A stretch of DNA of 6,849 nt, from contig JACTML010000146.1 of NCBI GenBank assembly GCA_014584635.1, forward strand, positions 1 to 6,849. Direction: 5' to 3'. Below, in pieces: positions 1 through 6,849 of the stretch (positions within the stretch are counted from its first letter, which is position 1; each line of letters opens with the position of its first letter). This DNA is from Nitrosomonas eutropha (GTDB lineage: Bacteria > Pseudomonadota > Gammaproteobacteria > Burkholderiales > Nitrosomonadaceae). The notes beneath the pieces are model-generated. The model saw only the letters and a program-made list of their open reading frames with translations, searched no databases and was not told the DNA's origin. A program made the translations under genes and the position numbers.

Positions 1-829
1 GATCAGCCCCGCCATCCAGCATGCGGCACAACCAGTAAAGTGCAGCATCGGGAGAAGAGCCGCGAATAGATTTATGCAGCGCTGAAATCTGGTCATAAAA
101 TGCATCGCCACCTTTATCAAACCGGCGTACAGTGCGTGTCAGCACCCGGTTTAAATAATCTGCATTGATCTTTGGAGGGTTTTCAATTTCTGCTGCGTGC
201 TGTATTTGCTCCAACAAGTTCAGCAGACGGCGTGCATCTCCATCAGCCTGTCCAATCAGTTGTTCAATCGCATCCGGGGTGAACTGTAAATGCGGTATTG
301 CAATCTTGCCGGCGCGTTCAAATAACTGATGCAGTTCCTGACTGGATTGCAATACATATACCTGGGCGCGAGACAGCAGTGCACTGTTGACTTCAAATGA
401 GGGATTTTCGGTGGTTGCACCGATGAATGTGATGAGCCCTTGTTCTACATGCGGCAAGAAAGCATCCTGCTGTGCTTTGTTAAAGCGGTGGACTTCATCC
501 ACGAACAGTAAGGTTGGCCGGCCCGTTTGCTGAAGTGTGATCTGTGCACGTTCAATTGCTTCCCGAATGTCCTTAACCCCTGACAGTACTGCAGAAATAG
601 CAATGAATTCTGCATCGAATGTATGCGCCATGAGCCGTGCCAGTGTGGTTTTACCACTACCGGGCGGCCCCCAGAGAATCATGGAGTGTGGTTTGCCTGA
701 CTCAAAAATCAGGCGCAAAGGTTTACCGGAACCCAGCAGGTGAGATTGTCCAATGACATCATCCAGGGTTTGCGGACGCAGTTTTTCCGCCAGTGGGGCT
801 GCCGGGCTGTGTTTGAAAAGATCAATCAC
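1..829 (-). CDS. rarA: Replication-associated recombination protein A (RarA/MgsA), AAA+ ATPase, 3' end beyond window
   Basis: RarA is a cytoplasmic AAA+ ATPase of the clamp-loader/RuvB-like group that acts at stalled replication forks. The 276 visible residues cover the ATPase core. They contain the Walker A motif GPPGSGKTT at residues 54-62, Walker B LLFVDE at 107-112 followed by the family signature [17 protein letters not shown], sensor 1 GATTENPSF at 137-145, the arginine-finger segment LLSRA near 151-155, and a sensor-2-like GDARR at 197-201. The start of the next domain ([20 protein letters not shown]) is present; the family is usually 430-450 residues, so roughly the last third lies outside the window. 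The start is GTG at 827-829. An in-frame TGA lies two codons upstream and no other start precedes the conserved [12 protein letters not shown] region. GGAAGG at 844-849 is a possible ribosome site, spaced rather far. The gene overlaps the lolA 3' end by 8 bases, suggesting coupled translation. Confidence 0.95.
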   Translation of the reverse strand, partial: MIDLFKHSPAAPLAEKLRPQTLDDVIGQSHLLGSGKPLRLIFESGKPHSMILWGPPGSGKTTLARLMAHTFDAEFIAISAVLSGVKDIREAIERAQITLQQTGRPTLLFVDEVHRFNKAQQDAFLPHVEQGLITFIGATTENPSFEVNSALLSRAQVYVLQSSQELHQLFERAGKIAIPHLQFTPDAIEQLIGQADGDARRLLNLLEQIQHAAEIENPPKINADYLNRVLTRTVRRFDKGGDAFYDQISALHKSIRGSSPDAALYWLCRMLDGGAD

Positions 830-1442
830 TGATCACATCGACACCTTCCGGTGGTACGAACTGGAACAGATCAGGAGTCAGCATCGGGTTTTGTTCGGTT
901 TCAGAAAAAATTAACCATGTCACCTGACCAAAGCTGTCGCGTAAAATCATTTCACGCAATTTTCCTGTTTGCGAGAAACCCAGCCTTATCAGCTCAAATG
1001 CATTCTCCTGATTCTTGGGAATCGCTTCCAGCCATTCCATTTCTCCCTGTGCGCCAATTTCCTGCAGATTGAAATCACGCTCGATCGTGTTGTTCCCTGC
1101 AAGCAGAGCCGCCGGAGTGCTGCCTAAAGTTTGATCAAGCTGATGTACTGTAACTTGCGCAAGATCCTGGTCATAAAACCACACCTTATCGCCATCGCCG
1201 ACGATCAGTTGTTGATAAGGCTGATCGTATACCCAGCGAAATTTACCAGGGCGTTCAAACATCATGTTGCCGCTGGCTTTTTTAATAACCTGGAAATTTC
1301 TGTCGAGCAGCGTCTGGGAAAAATTTGCCCGAAAAGTAAGCGCCTTATTGACGAATGTTTTGAGACTTTCGACAGCATTTGCGCTTGCCGATATGGGAAA
1401 CAGGCAGATGGATAACACGAAAAACAGCAGTAAACGGGGCAT
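822..1442 (-). CDS. lolA: Outer-membrane lipoprotein carrier protein LolA
   Basis: LolA is the periplasmic chaperone that accepts lipoproteins from the LolCDE ABC transporter in the inner membrane and passes them to the outer-membrane receptor LolB (or an equivalent). The product has 206 residues, the normal family length. It begins with a Sec signal peptide: MPR, a hydrophobic stretch at residues 4-18, and a probable cleavage site after SASA near residue 21. The mature part carries family-typical segments: [11 protein letters not shown] (38-47), [15 protein letters not shown] (56-70), the [11 protein letters not shown] strand (81-91), [11 protein letters not shown] (106-116) and the C-terminal [12 protein letters not shown]. 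The ATG at 1440-1442 is chosen because it gives a complete signal peptide. The ribosome site is weak: GGGA about 10 bases upstream. It lies downstream of ftsK and upstream of rarA, the usual neighbourhood. The gap to ftsK is enlarged by an inverted-repeat element that may affect its expression. Confidence 0.96.
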   Translation of the reverse strand: MPRLLLFFVLSICLFPISASANAVESLKTFVNKALTFRANFSQTLLDRNFQVIKKASGNMMFERPGKFRWVYDQPYQQLIVGDGDKVWFYDQDLAQVTVHQLDQTLGSTPAALLAGNNTIERDFNLQEIGAQGEMEWLEAIPKNQENAFELIRLGFSQTGKLREMILRDSFGQVTWLIFSETEQNPMLTPDLFQFVPPEGVDVISD

Positions 1443-1478
1443 AGTTGTTTAGTCCCACATAGTGAATGATCTGTTTAG

Positions 1479-1494
1479 GAAACCTCTGCAAAAC
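1479..1494 (+). repeat. Terminal inverted repeat, lolA-proximal copy
   Basis: GAAACCTCTGCAAAAC pairs with the inverted copy at 1573-1588 with one mismatch at the second base. An extra A in the run after GG distinguishes it from the other copy (GGAAACC against GGAACC). Confidence 0.8.
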
Positions 1495-1511
1495 ATTAGC
1501 GAGGAAGCGGA

Positions 1512-1517
1512 GTTATA
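1512..1517 (-). promoter_or_regulatory. Possible -10 box (TATAAC) for lolA inside the inverted-repeat element
   Basis: On the minus strand TATAAC occurs about 70 bases before the lolA start, in an AT-rich part of the element. The hexamer 17 bases further upstream (GCTCAG) is a poor -35 box, so this is only a candidate. If real, the element would supply transcription of lolA-rarA independently of ftsK. Confidence 0.2.
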
Positions 1518-1572
1518 CGTAATAAGCAAGTATTCTGAGCCGCCTTTTAGCACAGAAATGGCAACGTAGGTA

Positions 1573-1588
1573 GTTTTGCAGAGGTTCC
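1573..1588 (-). repeat. Terminal inverted repeat, ftsK-proximal copy
   Basis: GTTTTGCAGAGGTTCC on the plus strand is the inverted partner of 1479-1494. It begins 47 bases beyond the ftsK stop codon in the transcribed direction. Confidence 0.8.
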
Positions 1589-1634
1589 ATGGGCTGACTG
1601 ACTGGAAACGAGGGGTGTATGAGCCTGGCGTCAT

Positions 1635-3944
1635 TTATTCATCTCGCGCGGGCGCCAGTACTTCCCGGTTACCGTTGCTTTGCATACTGGAAACAAGACC
1701 GGAACGTTCCATTTCTTCGATCAGCCGCGCTGCGCGGTTATAACCAATGCGCAACTGCCGCTGTACCAGGGAAATCGAGGCGCGCCGGGATTTGATCACG
1801 ATACTGACCGCTTCATCATAAAGCGGATCCGACTCTCCGCCAGCAGATTTACTGTTAGTGCCGCCATTCTCATCAGCGTTGCCACCTTCTTCCCCGGCCT
1901 GAAGAACTTCTTCAACGTAATTTGCTTCGCCATGCTGCTTAAGGTGTTCCACCACTTTGTGAACTTCGTGATCCGCCACAAATGCACCATGTACACGTTG
2001 AGGATAACCGCTGCCCGGTGGAAGATAAAGCATATCCCCCTGCCCAAGCAAGGCTTCAGCGCCCGACTGGTCAAGAATGGTCCGGGAATCGATCTTGCTG
2101 GAAACCTGGAAAGCAATTCGCGTCGGAATATTGGCTTTGATCAGCCCGGTAATGACATCTACCGATGGGCGTTGTGTGGCAAGCAGCAGATGAATACCGG
2201 CTGCACGTGCTTTCTGGGCGAGCCGGGCAATCAGTTTTTCGACTTTTTTGCCTACAATCATCATCAGATCAGCAAGTTCATCGATTACCACCACAATCAA
2301 CGGTATTTCTTCCAGCAATTCAGGAGAATCAGGCAACACGCTTAGCGGATTGGTCAGAGGCTCCTCGTTTTTTGCCGCTTCCCTTACTTTCTGGTTGTAA
2401 CCGGCCAGATTACGTACACCCAATGCGGACATCAGCTTGTAACGCCGCTCCATCTCGGCTACGCACCAGTTAAGCGCATTGGCGGCATCGCGCATATCTG
2501 TGACGACCGGGGTCAGCAAATGTGGGATACCTTCGTAAACAGACAATTCCAGCATTTTGGGATCGATCAGAATCAGGCGAATATTATCCGAGGAAGCCTT
2601 GTAGACCAGACTTAGAATGATAGCGTTGATCGCTACGGATTTACCGGAACCAGTCGTGCCTGCCACCAGAGCGTGCGGCATCTTGGCAAGATCAGATACA
2701 ACAGGGCGCCCGCTGATATCCTTGCCAAGCGCGATTGTCAGGGGAGAGGTGTTATCCGCGTAGACTTTGGATGCAAGAATTTCATGCAGACGGACCGTCT
2801 GTCGTTTGGGATTGGGAATTTCCAGCCCCATAACCGTTTTGCCCGGAATGGTTTCCACTACGCGAATACTGGCAACTGTCAGAGCACGCGCCAGATCCCG
2901 GACCAGATTGACGATTTGATTACCCTTGACTCCAACGGCCGGCTCAATTTCATAACGCGTGATAACCGGACCAGGATAAGCGGCTACCACTTTGACTTCC
3001 ACACCAAACTCCATCAGTTTGCGCTCTATCAGGCGGGAAGTATGTTCCAGTTTGTCGCTGGATAGGACTTCAACATTATCCTGGGGCTCGTCCAGCAAAT
3101 AAAGCGGCGGGAGAATGGCATCCGGCGTACTGGAAAATAATGGTGCCTGTTTTTCCTTGTTACTGCGCTGAGATTTGAGAATGGCAATCTCCGGCATTTC
3201 AATATGCAGCGGAGTTGACGGAGAGGGTGGTTTCCTGGTTTCGCCGGTTTGAAACCTTTGTTCATCGGATGAGGTTTTGCCCGCTCGGTGATCCATCCAT
3301 TTAATGCATGCCTCACTGATAGAAAAACAGATCGCCTCGACTGCGCCTCCGATTTTTTCCGATAGGCGGACCCACGACAACCCGGAAAACAGGCTGAGTC
3401 CGATGGCGAAAATAATCATCAGAATCAGTGTTGCACCGGTAAAACCGAGCAGTAATGACAGCTGTTTGCTGAGTGTTTCTCCCAGTAAACCACCGGGAGT
3501 CAGCGGTAGTGATATCCGTAAGGTATGAAAGCGCAGTGCTTCAATGCCGCTGCTGGCAACCAGTAAGGTGATAAATCCGGTAAAGGACAGTATAAGAACG
3601 CGTGGATCGTATATGCTGGCGATATCAATGCGACGATACCCCCACCAGACGGTGGCAAAGAAAAATATGACCCACCACCATGCGGAAATACCAAAAAAAT
3701 AGAGCATGAGATCTGCCAGCCATGCGCCCGCACTCCCCCCCGCGTTACTGATTTGCTGGATGGTCCCGCTATGCGACCAGCCTGGATCGGTACGGTCAAA
3801 GCTGATCAGGATGAGTGCAAGATAAAGTGCGATTCCACCCAAAGCCAGGGAAACCGCTTCGCGGAGCAGCCGGCTAGTTCTAGGAGGCAGGGGAGTGCTG
3901 GCGACTTTTTTCGCCATTGGTTTTTCAGCAAAACTCATGGGCAC
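1635..3944 (-). CDS. ftsK: DNA translocase FtsK
   Basis: FtsK is the septum-anchored DNA pump that clears chromosome termini from the division site and activates XerCD at dif. The 769-residue product has the full architecture. Four probable membrane segments lie near residues 31-49, 75-98, 116-132 and 166-189. A short charged and proline-containing linker runs from about 215 to 280. The alpha/beta motor follows, with Walker A GTTGSGKS at 429-436 and Walker B VVVIDE at 551-556, then [15 protein letters not shown] and the [16 protein letters not shown] segment. After an acidic, glycine-rich spacer (683-705) comes the winged-helix gamma domain ([11 protein letters not shown] to REVLAP, 706-765), which reads polar KOPS-type motifs and contacts XerD. 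The length is typical of short-linker FtsK and far below E. coli FtsK. The listed start is GTG (3942-3944). ATG at 3936-3938 (residue 3) or 3915-3917 (residue 10) are real alternatives, since no strong ribosome site decides. A hairpin lies just upstream. Confidence 0.97.
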   Translation of the reverse strand: MPMSFAEKPMAKKVASTPLPPRTSRLLREAVSLALGGIALYLALILISFDRTDPGWSHSGTIQQISNAGGSAGAWLADLMLYFFGISAWWWVIFFFATVWWGYRRIDIASIYDPRVLILSFTGFITLLVASSGIEALRFHTLRISLPLTPGGLLGETLSKQLSLLLGFTGATLILMIIFAIGLSLFSGLSWVRLSEKIGGAVEAICFSISEACIKWMDHRAGKTSSDEQRFQTGETRKPPSPSTPLHIEMPEIAILKSQRSNKEKQAPLFSSTPDAILPPLYLLDEPQDNVEVLSSDKLEHTSRLIERKLMEFGVEVKVVAAYPGPVITRYEIEPAVGVKGNQIVNLVRDLARALTVASIRVVETIPGKTVMGLEIPNPKRQTVRLHEILASKVYADNTSPLTIALGKDISGRPVVSDLAKMPHALVAGTTGSGKSVAINAIILSLVYKASSDNIRLILIDPKMLELSVYEGIPHLLTPVVTDMRDAANALNWCVAEMERRYKLMSALGVRNLAGYNQKVREAAKNEEPLTNPLSVLPDSPELLEEIPLIVVVIDELADLMMIVGKKVEKLIARLAQKARAAGIHLLLATQRPSVDVITGLIKANIPTRIAFQVSSKIDSRTILDQSGAEALLGQGDMLYLPPGSGYPQRVHGAFVADHEVHKVVEHLKQHGEANYVEEVLQAGEEGGNADENGGTNSKSAGGESDPLYDEAVSIVIKSRRASISLVQRQLRIGYNRAARLIEEMERSGLVSSMQSNGNREVLAPARDE

Positions 3945-3966
3945 ATCATTTGTAACTTTAAAATTC

Positions 3967-3989
3967 GGACCGGTTTATCAAACCGGCCC
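3967..3989 (-). terminator. Hairpin with short U-tract: probable terminator of the ankyrin gene or ftsK leader stem
   Basis: On the minus strand GGGCCGGTTT and AAACCGGTCC form a 10-bp stem (one G-U pair) around a 3-base GAT loop, followed by GAATTTTAAAG. This resembles a rho-independent terminator for the ankyrin gene, which ends 111 bases upstream, although the U-tract is short (four) and offset by three bases. It lies only 23 bases before the ftsK GTG, which leaves little room for a separate ftsK promoter downstream of it. It may therefore lie in the ftsK leader instead. On the plus strand it is also followed by TGGTGTTTT, but no gene there needs it. Confidence 0.5.
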
Positions 3990-4099
3990 TGGTGTTTTCA
4001 TATGCAGCTGAAGGAGTACTGCGATGGTGAAACAATTCATCTGCAAAACACGGTGCGTGACCATGCAGAATTGACACAGAGATTTCTTTGAAACAGCAA

Positions 4100-5080
4100 T
4101 CAGTTTTTCGCAGCTTTAAGCAGTTCGATAATGTCAGGCTGTTTGGCAATATCCAGCACAGTTTTGTCAGTAGTCGTTTTTAATTGGGTATTTGCCCCTT
4201 TTTCCAGCAGGAGTTTGACGGTGTCGCTGTTTTCGTTCAATGCTGCCGACATCAAGGCAGTCATTCCATCCTTGTTTTGAAAATCGATGTTCGCTCCTTT
4301 TTCCAACAGTGCTTCAATAACCTGGTTTTGACCATTTTGTGCTGCCAGAATCAGCGCGGTAAAGTCGTTGGAAGCTTTCAGATCCGGCTGTGCACCGTGC
4401 TCCAGCAGTTTCTGGACAATAGGCAAGTGGCCTGAAAGAGCCGCCAAAATCAATGCGGAAGCGCCGTTGGCATCTTGCAGATCAATTTTGGCGCCCTTTG
4501 CCAGCAGCATATCAGCAATATCCGCATGATCATTCATGGCTGCCATCTGTAATGCTGTAGCCTGGGCGTCACTTTGCAGATCCGGTTGTGCCTGGTGATC
4601 AAGCAGAGATTTGGCGATACCGGTATAGCCTTTGGCAGCCGCGAACATAAGCGGGGTGAGTTTGTTCTTATCCTGAAGATTGGGGTTGGCGCCTTTTGCC
4701 AGCAGCATATCGACAACCTCCTGATGGCCATTTTTACTGGCCAGTAACAAAGGCGTGCCCCCCTGGATATTGGCCAGATCAACTGCAGCTTTTTGTTCCA
4801 GCAGCAGTTTAACGACATCGACATGGCCGGTCTGTGCCGCAACTGATAATGCTGTAAAACCTTCTGGAGATTGCAGATCTACCTTGATACCTTCCTTAAG
4901 CATTTTTTCAACATCTGGCAAATTGCCGGCTAAAGCAGCCTGGATAAAATCTGCATCCTTGTTATCGGTATCAGCAGCGTATGTGTAGGGAATTTGTGAG
5001 AGCAGAAACAGTATTGCCATGCCGGCCAGCCGGGATTGTTTCAACAGGGTAGAAAATAATGTGTTTTCCGTTGGTTTCAT
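4100..5080 (-). CDS. Secreted (probably periplasmic) ankyrin-repeat protein
   Basis: This 326-residue protein consists of a signal peptide followed by ankyrin repeats. Ankyrin repeats mediate protein-protein binding; the specific partner is unknown. Residues 1-20 form a long polar n-region with Lys and Arg, 21-29 are hydrophobic (MAILFLLSQ), and cleavage is likely after TYA near residue 35. No lipobox cysteine is visible. A first, capping repeat spans about 41-73. It is followed by seven regular 33-residue repeats (74-304) with the classic G-x-TALxxAAxxGHxxVVxxLLxxGAxxxxQ pattern, and a truncated C-terminal repeat (305-326). No enzymatic domain is seen. The start at 5078-5080 is preferred because the inner ATG (residue 21) would lose the positive n-region; neither has a strong ribosome site. 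It begins 77 bases after the sdhA stop on the same strand. A weak -10-like CATAAT lies at 5104-5109, so co-transcription with sdhA or an independent promoter are both possible. A hairpin lies beyond its 3' end. Confidence 0.9.
   Translation of the reverse strand: MKPTENTLFSTLLKQSRLAGMAILFLLSQIPYTYAADTDNKDADFIQAALAGNLPDVEKMLKEGIKVDLQSPEGFTALSVAAQTGHVDVVKLLLEQKAAVDLANIQGGTPLLLASKNGHQEVVDMLLAKGANPNLQDKNKLTPLMFAAAKGYTGIAKSLLDHQAQPDLQSDAQATALQMAAMNDHADIADMLLAKGAKIDLQDANGASALILAALSGHLPIVQKLLEHGAQPDLKASNDFTALILAAQNGQNQVIEALLEKGANIDFQNKDGMTALMSAALNENSDTVKLLLEKGANTQLKTTTDKTVLDIAKQPDIIELLKAAKN
4169..4861 (-). repeat. Tandem 99-base ankyrin-coding repeats (seven regular units)
   Basis: Seven in-register 33-codon units encode residues 74-304. 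Most copies have diverged at the DNA level. The clearest retained identity is between 4490-4513 and 4688-4711 (23 of 24 bases, both coding MLLAKGA), exactly 198 bases or two units apart. Related but weaker copies lie near 4188 and 4292. The pattern fits growth of the array by internal duplication. Confidence 0.75.
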
Positions 5081-5157
5081 TTGAGTGGTGATGTGTTGTA
5101 AAAATTATGATTCAGTTGTTCAGCAGATTGAGTGCTTCGTCCCGAAAGACAGCTTGT

Positions 5158-6849
5158 TCAATAAGTTCTTGCTTTGGGTGGAAATGATTCAACAGTCAGC
5201 GGTTTCAATCGTACAGGCTTGTAATCCAGATGTTTATCCTTGCTGAAGAACAGTGAGTGTTTGAGCCATTTCTGGTCATCCCGGCCGGGAAAGTCATCGC
5301 GTGCATGTGCCCCGCGACTTTCATGGCGAGCTTCGGCTGCGATCATGGTGGCGACAGCCACTTCAATCAGGTTGTCCAGTTCAAGCGCTTCTACTCTGGC
5401 AGTGTTGAACACTCTGCTTTTATCCTGAATTTCAGTATGTTTCACTTGTTCAGCGATTTCATTGATTTTTTCCACACCTTCTTTCAGCACATCGGGAAAA
5501 CGAAAGACACCACAGTGCGTTTGCATGGTTTTGCGCAGGGTTGCACTGGTTGTTGCAACGTTTTCCCCATCTTTTTGCGTATCCAGCCGTGCAAGCCGTG
5601 CCAGTGTCTGCTCTGCCGCATCTTGTGGAAGTGGTTTGTGATGACTGTTTTTGGCCAGATCTTCAATAATCTGGTTTCCGGCGGCGCGCCCGAATACAAC
5701 GATATCCAGAAGCGAATTTGTGCCCAGCCGGTTCGCGCCGTGAACGGATACACAAGCACATTCACCGACTGCATAAAGTCCGGGTACGACTTCTTCCGGA
5801 CTGGTTTTATAGGGTGCGACCACCTGTCCGTGGTAATTGGCAGGAATGCCACCCATCATGTAGTGTGCGGTTGGAACCACCGGAATCGGTGCTTCGACGG
5901 GATCGATATGTGCAAATCTGCGTGAGATTTCGCGAATGCCGGGAAGTTTGGATTGAATTGTTTCTGCGCCCAGGTGATCGAGTTTCAGCAGCAGATGGTC
6001 GGCATTGGGTCCGCATCCTCTTCCTTCCATCATTTCTATCATCATTGCGCGGGAGACAACATCCCGGCTGGCCAGATCCTTGGCATGAGGCGCATAGTGC
6101 TCCATAAAACGTTCACCTTTGGCATTTAGCAGATAGCCTCCTTCTCCGCGTACCGCCTCACTGATCAGCATGCCTGCGCCGTATACGCCTGTCGGGTGAA
6201 ATTGCCAGAATTCCATGTCTTCCAGCGGAATGCCTGCGCGCGCGGCCATTCCCAGGCCGTCACCCGTATTGATAAGTGCATTGGTGCTGGCTTCAAAAAT
6301 GCGGCAGGCACCACCGGTTGCCAATAGCGTTGCGCGTGCCTGCAAGATCATGATTTCACCGGTTTCCATTTCCAGAGCGGTGATACCAAGCACTTCACCT
6401 TCTGCATCGCGAATTAAATCCAGCCCCAGCCATTCCACAAAAAACTGGGTGTTGGAACTGACATTGCGCTGGTATAGCGTGTGCAGCATGGCATGACCGG
6501 TGCGATCAGCAACTGCACAGGAGCGACTGGCCTGTTCTTCTCCGTAGTGCAGGGATTGCCCACCAAACGGGCGCTGGTAGATTTTACCGTTTGTCAGTCT
6601 GTCAAAGGGCATGCCGAAATGTTCCAGTTCGTAGACGACTTCAGCAGCGTGGCGACACATGAATTCAATTGCATCCTGATCGCCGAGATAATCCGAGCCC
6701 TTGACGGTGTCGTACATATGCCATCGCCAGTCATCTTCAGTAATATTACCCAGTGCTGCGGCGATTCCCCCCTGTGCCGCAACAGTGTGTGAGCGGGTCG
6801 GAAAAACCTTGGATAAAACCGCAACCTTGAATCCGGCTTCGGAGAGCTG
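5158..6849 (-). CDS. sdhA: Succinate dehydrogenase flavoprotein subunit SdhA, 5' end beyond window
   Basis: SdhA oxidises succinate to fumarate on covalently bound FAD and passes electrons to SdhB in respiratory complex II, linking the TCA cycle to the quinone pool. The 563 visible codons run to the window edge; only about 25 N-terminal residues, including the first FAD-binding GxGxxG, are missing. In visible numbering, the FAD-attachment histidine is H21 in RSHTVAAQGG. The active-site residues matching E. coli H242, R286, H354 and R399 are H218 (WQFHPTG), R262 (ASRDVV), H329 (PTAHYMMGG) and R374 (HGANRLG), with spacing conserved to within one residue. The protein ends in the canonical PPKARTY. 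The ATG at 6715-6717 is internal (HMYDTVKGSDY) and is not the start, since the conserved frame continues upstream without interruption. Unusually, the gene immediately downstream encodes an ankyrin protein and not SdhB. Confidence 0.98.
   Translation of the reverse strand, partial: QLSEAGFKVAVLSKVFPTRSHTVAAQGGIAAALGNITEDDWRWHMYDTVKGSDYLGDQDAIEFMCRHAAEVVYELEHFGMPFDRLTNGKIYQRPFGGQSLHYGEEQASRSCAVADRTGHAMLHTLYQRNVSSNTQFFVEWLGLDLIRDAEGEVLGITALEMETGEIMILQARATLLATGGACRIFEASTNALINTGDGLGMAARAGIPLEDMEFWQFHPTGVYGAGMLISEAVRGEGGYLLNAKGERFMEHYAPHAKDLASRDVVSRAMMIEMMEGRGCGPNADHLLLKLDHLGAETIQSKLPGIREISRRFAHIDPVEAPIPVVPTAHYMMGGIPANYHGQVVAPYKTSPEEVVPGLYAVGECACVSVHGANRLGTNSLLDIVVFGRAAGNQIIEDLAKNSHHKPLPQDAAEQTLARLARLDTQKDGENVATTSATLRKTMQTHCGVFRFPDVLKEGVEKINEIAEQVKHTEIQDKSRVFNTARVEALELDNLIEVAVATMIAAEARHESRGAHARDDFPGRDDQKWLKHSLFFSKDKHLDYKPVRLKPLTVESFPPKARTY

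Larger units (their letters stand above)
1478..1588. mobile_element. MITE-like element or IS remnant with terminal inverted repeats
   Basis: The ends at 1479-1494 (GAAACCTCTGCAAAAC) and 1573-1588 (reverse complement GGAACCTCTGCAAAAC) match at 15 of 16 positions, including 14 contiguous bases. They enclose about 78 bases with no convincing gene, for a total near 110 bases. No clear target duplication flanks it: TTTAG lies on one side and ATGGG on the other. The size, the paired ends and the lack of a transposase fit a miniature inverted-repeat transposable element or an internally deleted insertion sequence. From memory, ends of the type GA/GGACCT(T/C)TGCAAAA belong to some IS5-family elements, so an IS5-like parent is likely but not verified. 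It sits in the ftsK-lolA gap and is entirely non-coding. A folded transcript could form a 15-bp stem with a long loop. Confidence 0.65.

Noticed and set aside
1449..1634. A 61-codon minus-strand ORF starting directly after the ftsK stop
   Set aside because: It reads straight through the inverted-repeat element, has no ribosome site or recognisable domain, and its middle is simply the translated transposon remnant.
1680..2345. A 221-codon plus-strand ORF
   Set aside because: It lies entirely antisense to the conserved FtsK motor and gamma region, and its translation resembles no family. It is a shadow of ftsK.
4066..4102. TTGACA on the plus strand as a possible promoter
   Set aside because: No good -10 box lies at proper spacing, and no plus-strand gene follows.
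4169..4861. Regularly spaced similar segments considered as a CRISPR or intergenic repeat array
   Set aside because: The 99-base period matches 33-residue ankyrin units in an intact reading frame, so the repetition is protein-coding.
5102..5190. A short minus-strand reading frame overlapping the sdhA 3' end and ending in ELIEQAVFRDEALNLLNN
   Set aside because: The frame looks protein-like but is only about 25 codons, has no ATG, and is closed upstream by a stop. sdhA already ends in its canonical PPKARTY, so a frameshifted extension is not needed.
5257..5925. A 222-codon plus-strand ORF
   Set aside because: It is antisense to the conserved catalytic part of sdhA, and its composition is that of a complementary-strand artefact.

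Overview
The window holds five protein genes, all on the minus strand. Read in the direction of transcription (right to left) they are sdhA (5' end cut by the window edge), a secreted ankyrin-repeat protein, ftsK, lolA and rarA (3' end cut by the window edge). I see no rRNA, tRNA, CRISPR array, phage gene or complete insertion sequence. No stretch longer than about 200 bases lacks a gene.

Organism: the block ftsK-lolA-rarA is a conserved chromosomal arrangement of beta- and gammaproteobacteria. The compact FtsK (769 residues, short linker), the proteobacterial SdhA and the moderate GC content fit a betaproteobacterium. My best guess is a Nitrosomonas-like ammonia oxidiser. That guess rests on general impression and is not shown by any single feature here.

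Layout: 5158-6849 encodes the succinate dehydrogenase flavoprotein, with the FAD-attachment histidine and the catalytic residues visible. A 77-base gap leads to the ankyrin gene (4100-5080). It has a Sec signal peptide and about eight to nine ankyrin repeats, so it is probably periplasmic. Between it and ftsK (1635-3944) lies a 155-base gap with a strong hairpin at 3967-3989, 23 bases upstream of the ftsK start. Between ftsK and lolA (822-1442) is a 192-base gap. It contains a roughly 110-base element with near-perfect 16-base terminal inverted repeats (1479-1588), most likely a MITE or remnant of an IS5-like transposon. rarA (1-829) starts with GTG inside the last codons of lolA, an 8-base overlap that implies translational coupling.

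Function: the genes serve central and housekeeping roles: TCA cycle and respiration (SdhA), chromosome segregation at division (FtsK), lipoprotein trafficking (LolA) and rescue of stalled replication forks (RarA). They do not form one pathway. The accessory parts are the ankyrin protein, which sits where sdhB would commonly be, and the transposon-derived element inserted ahead of lolA. I found no convincing sign of a new multi-gene system. The points most worth following up are the inverted-repeat element, the ankyrin gene beside sdhA, and the hairpin before ftsK.
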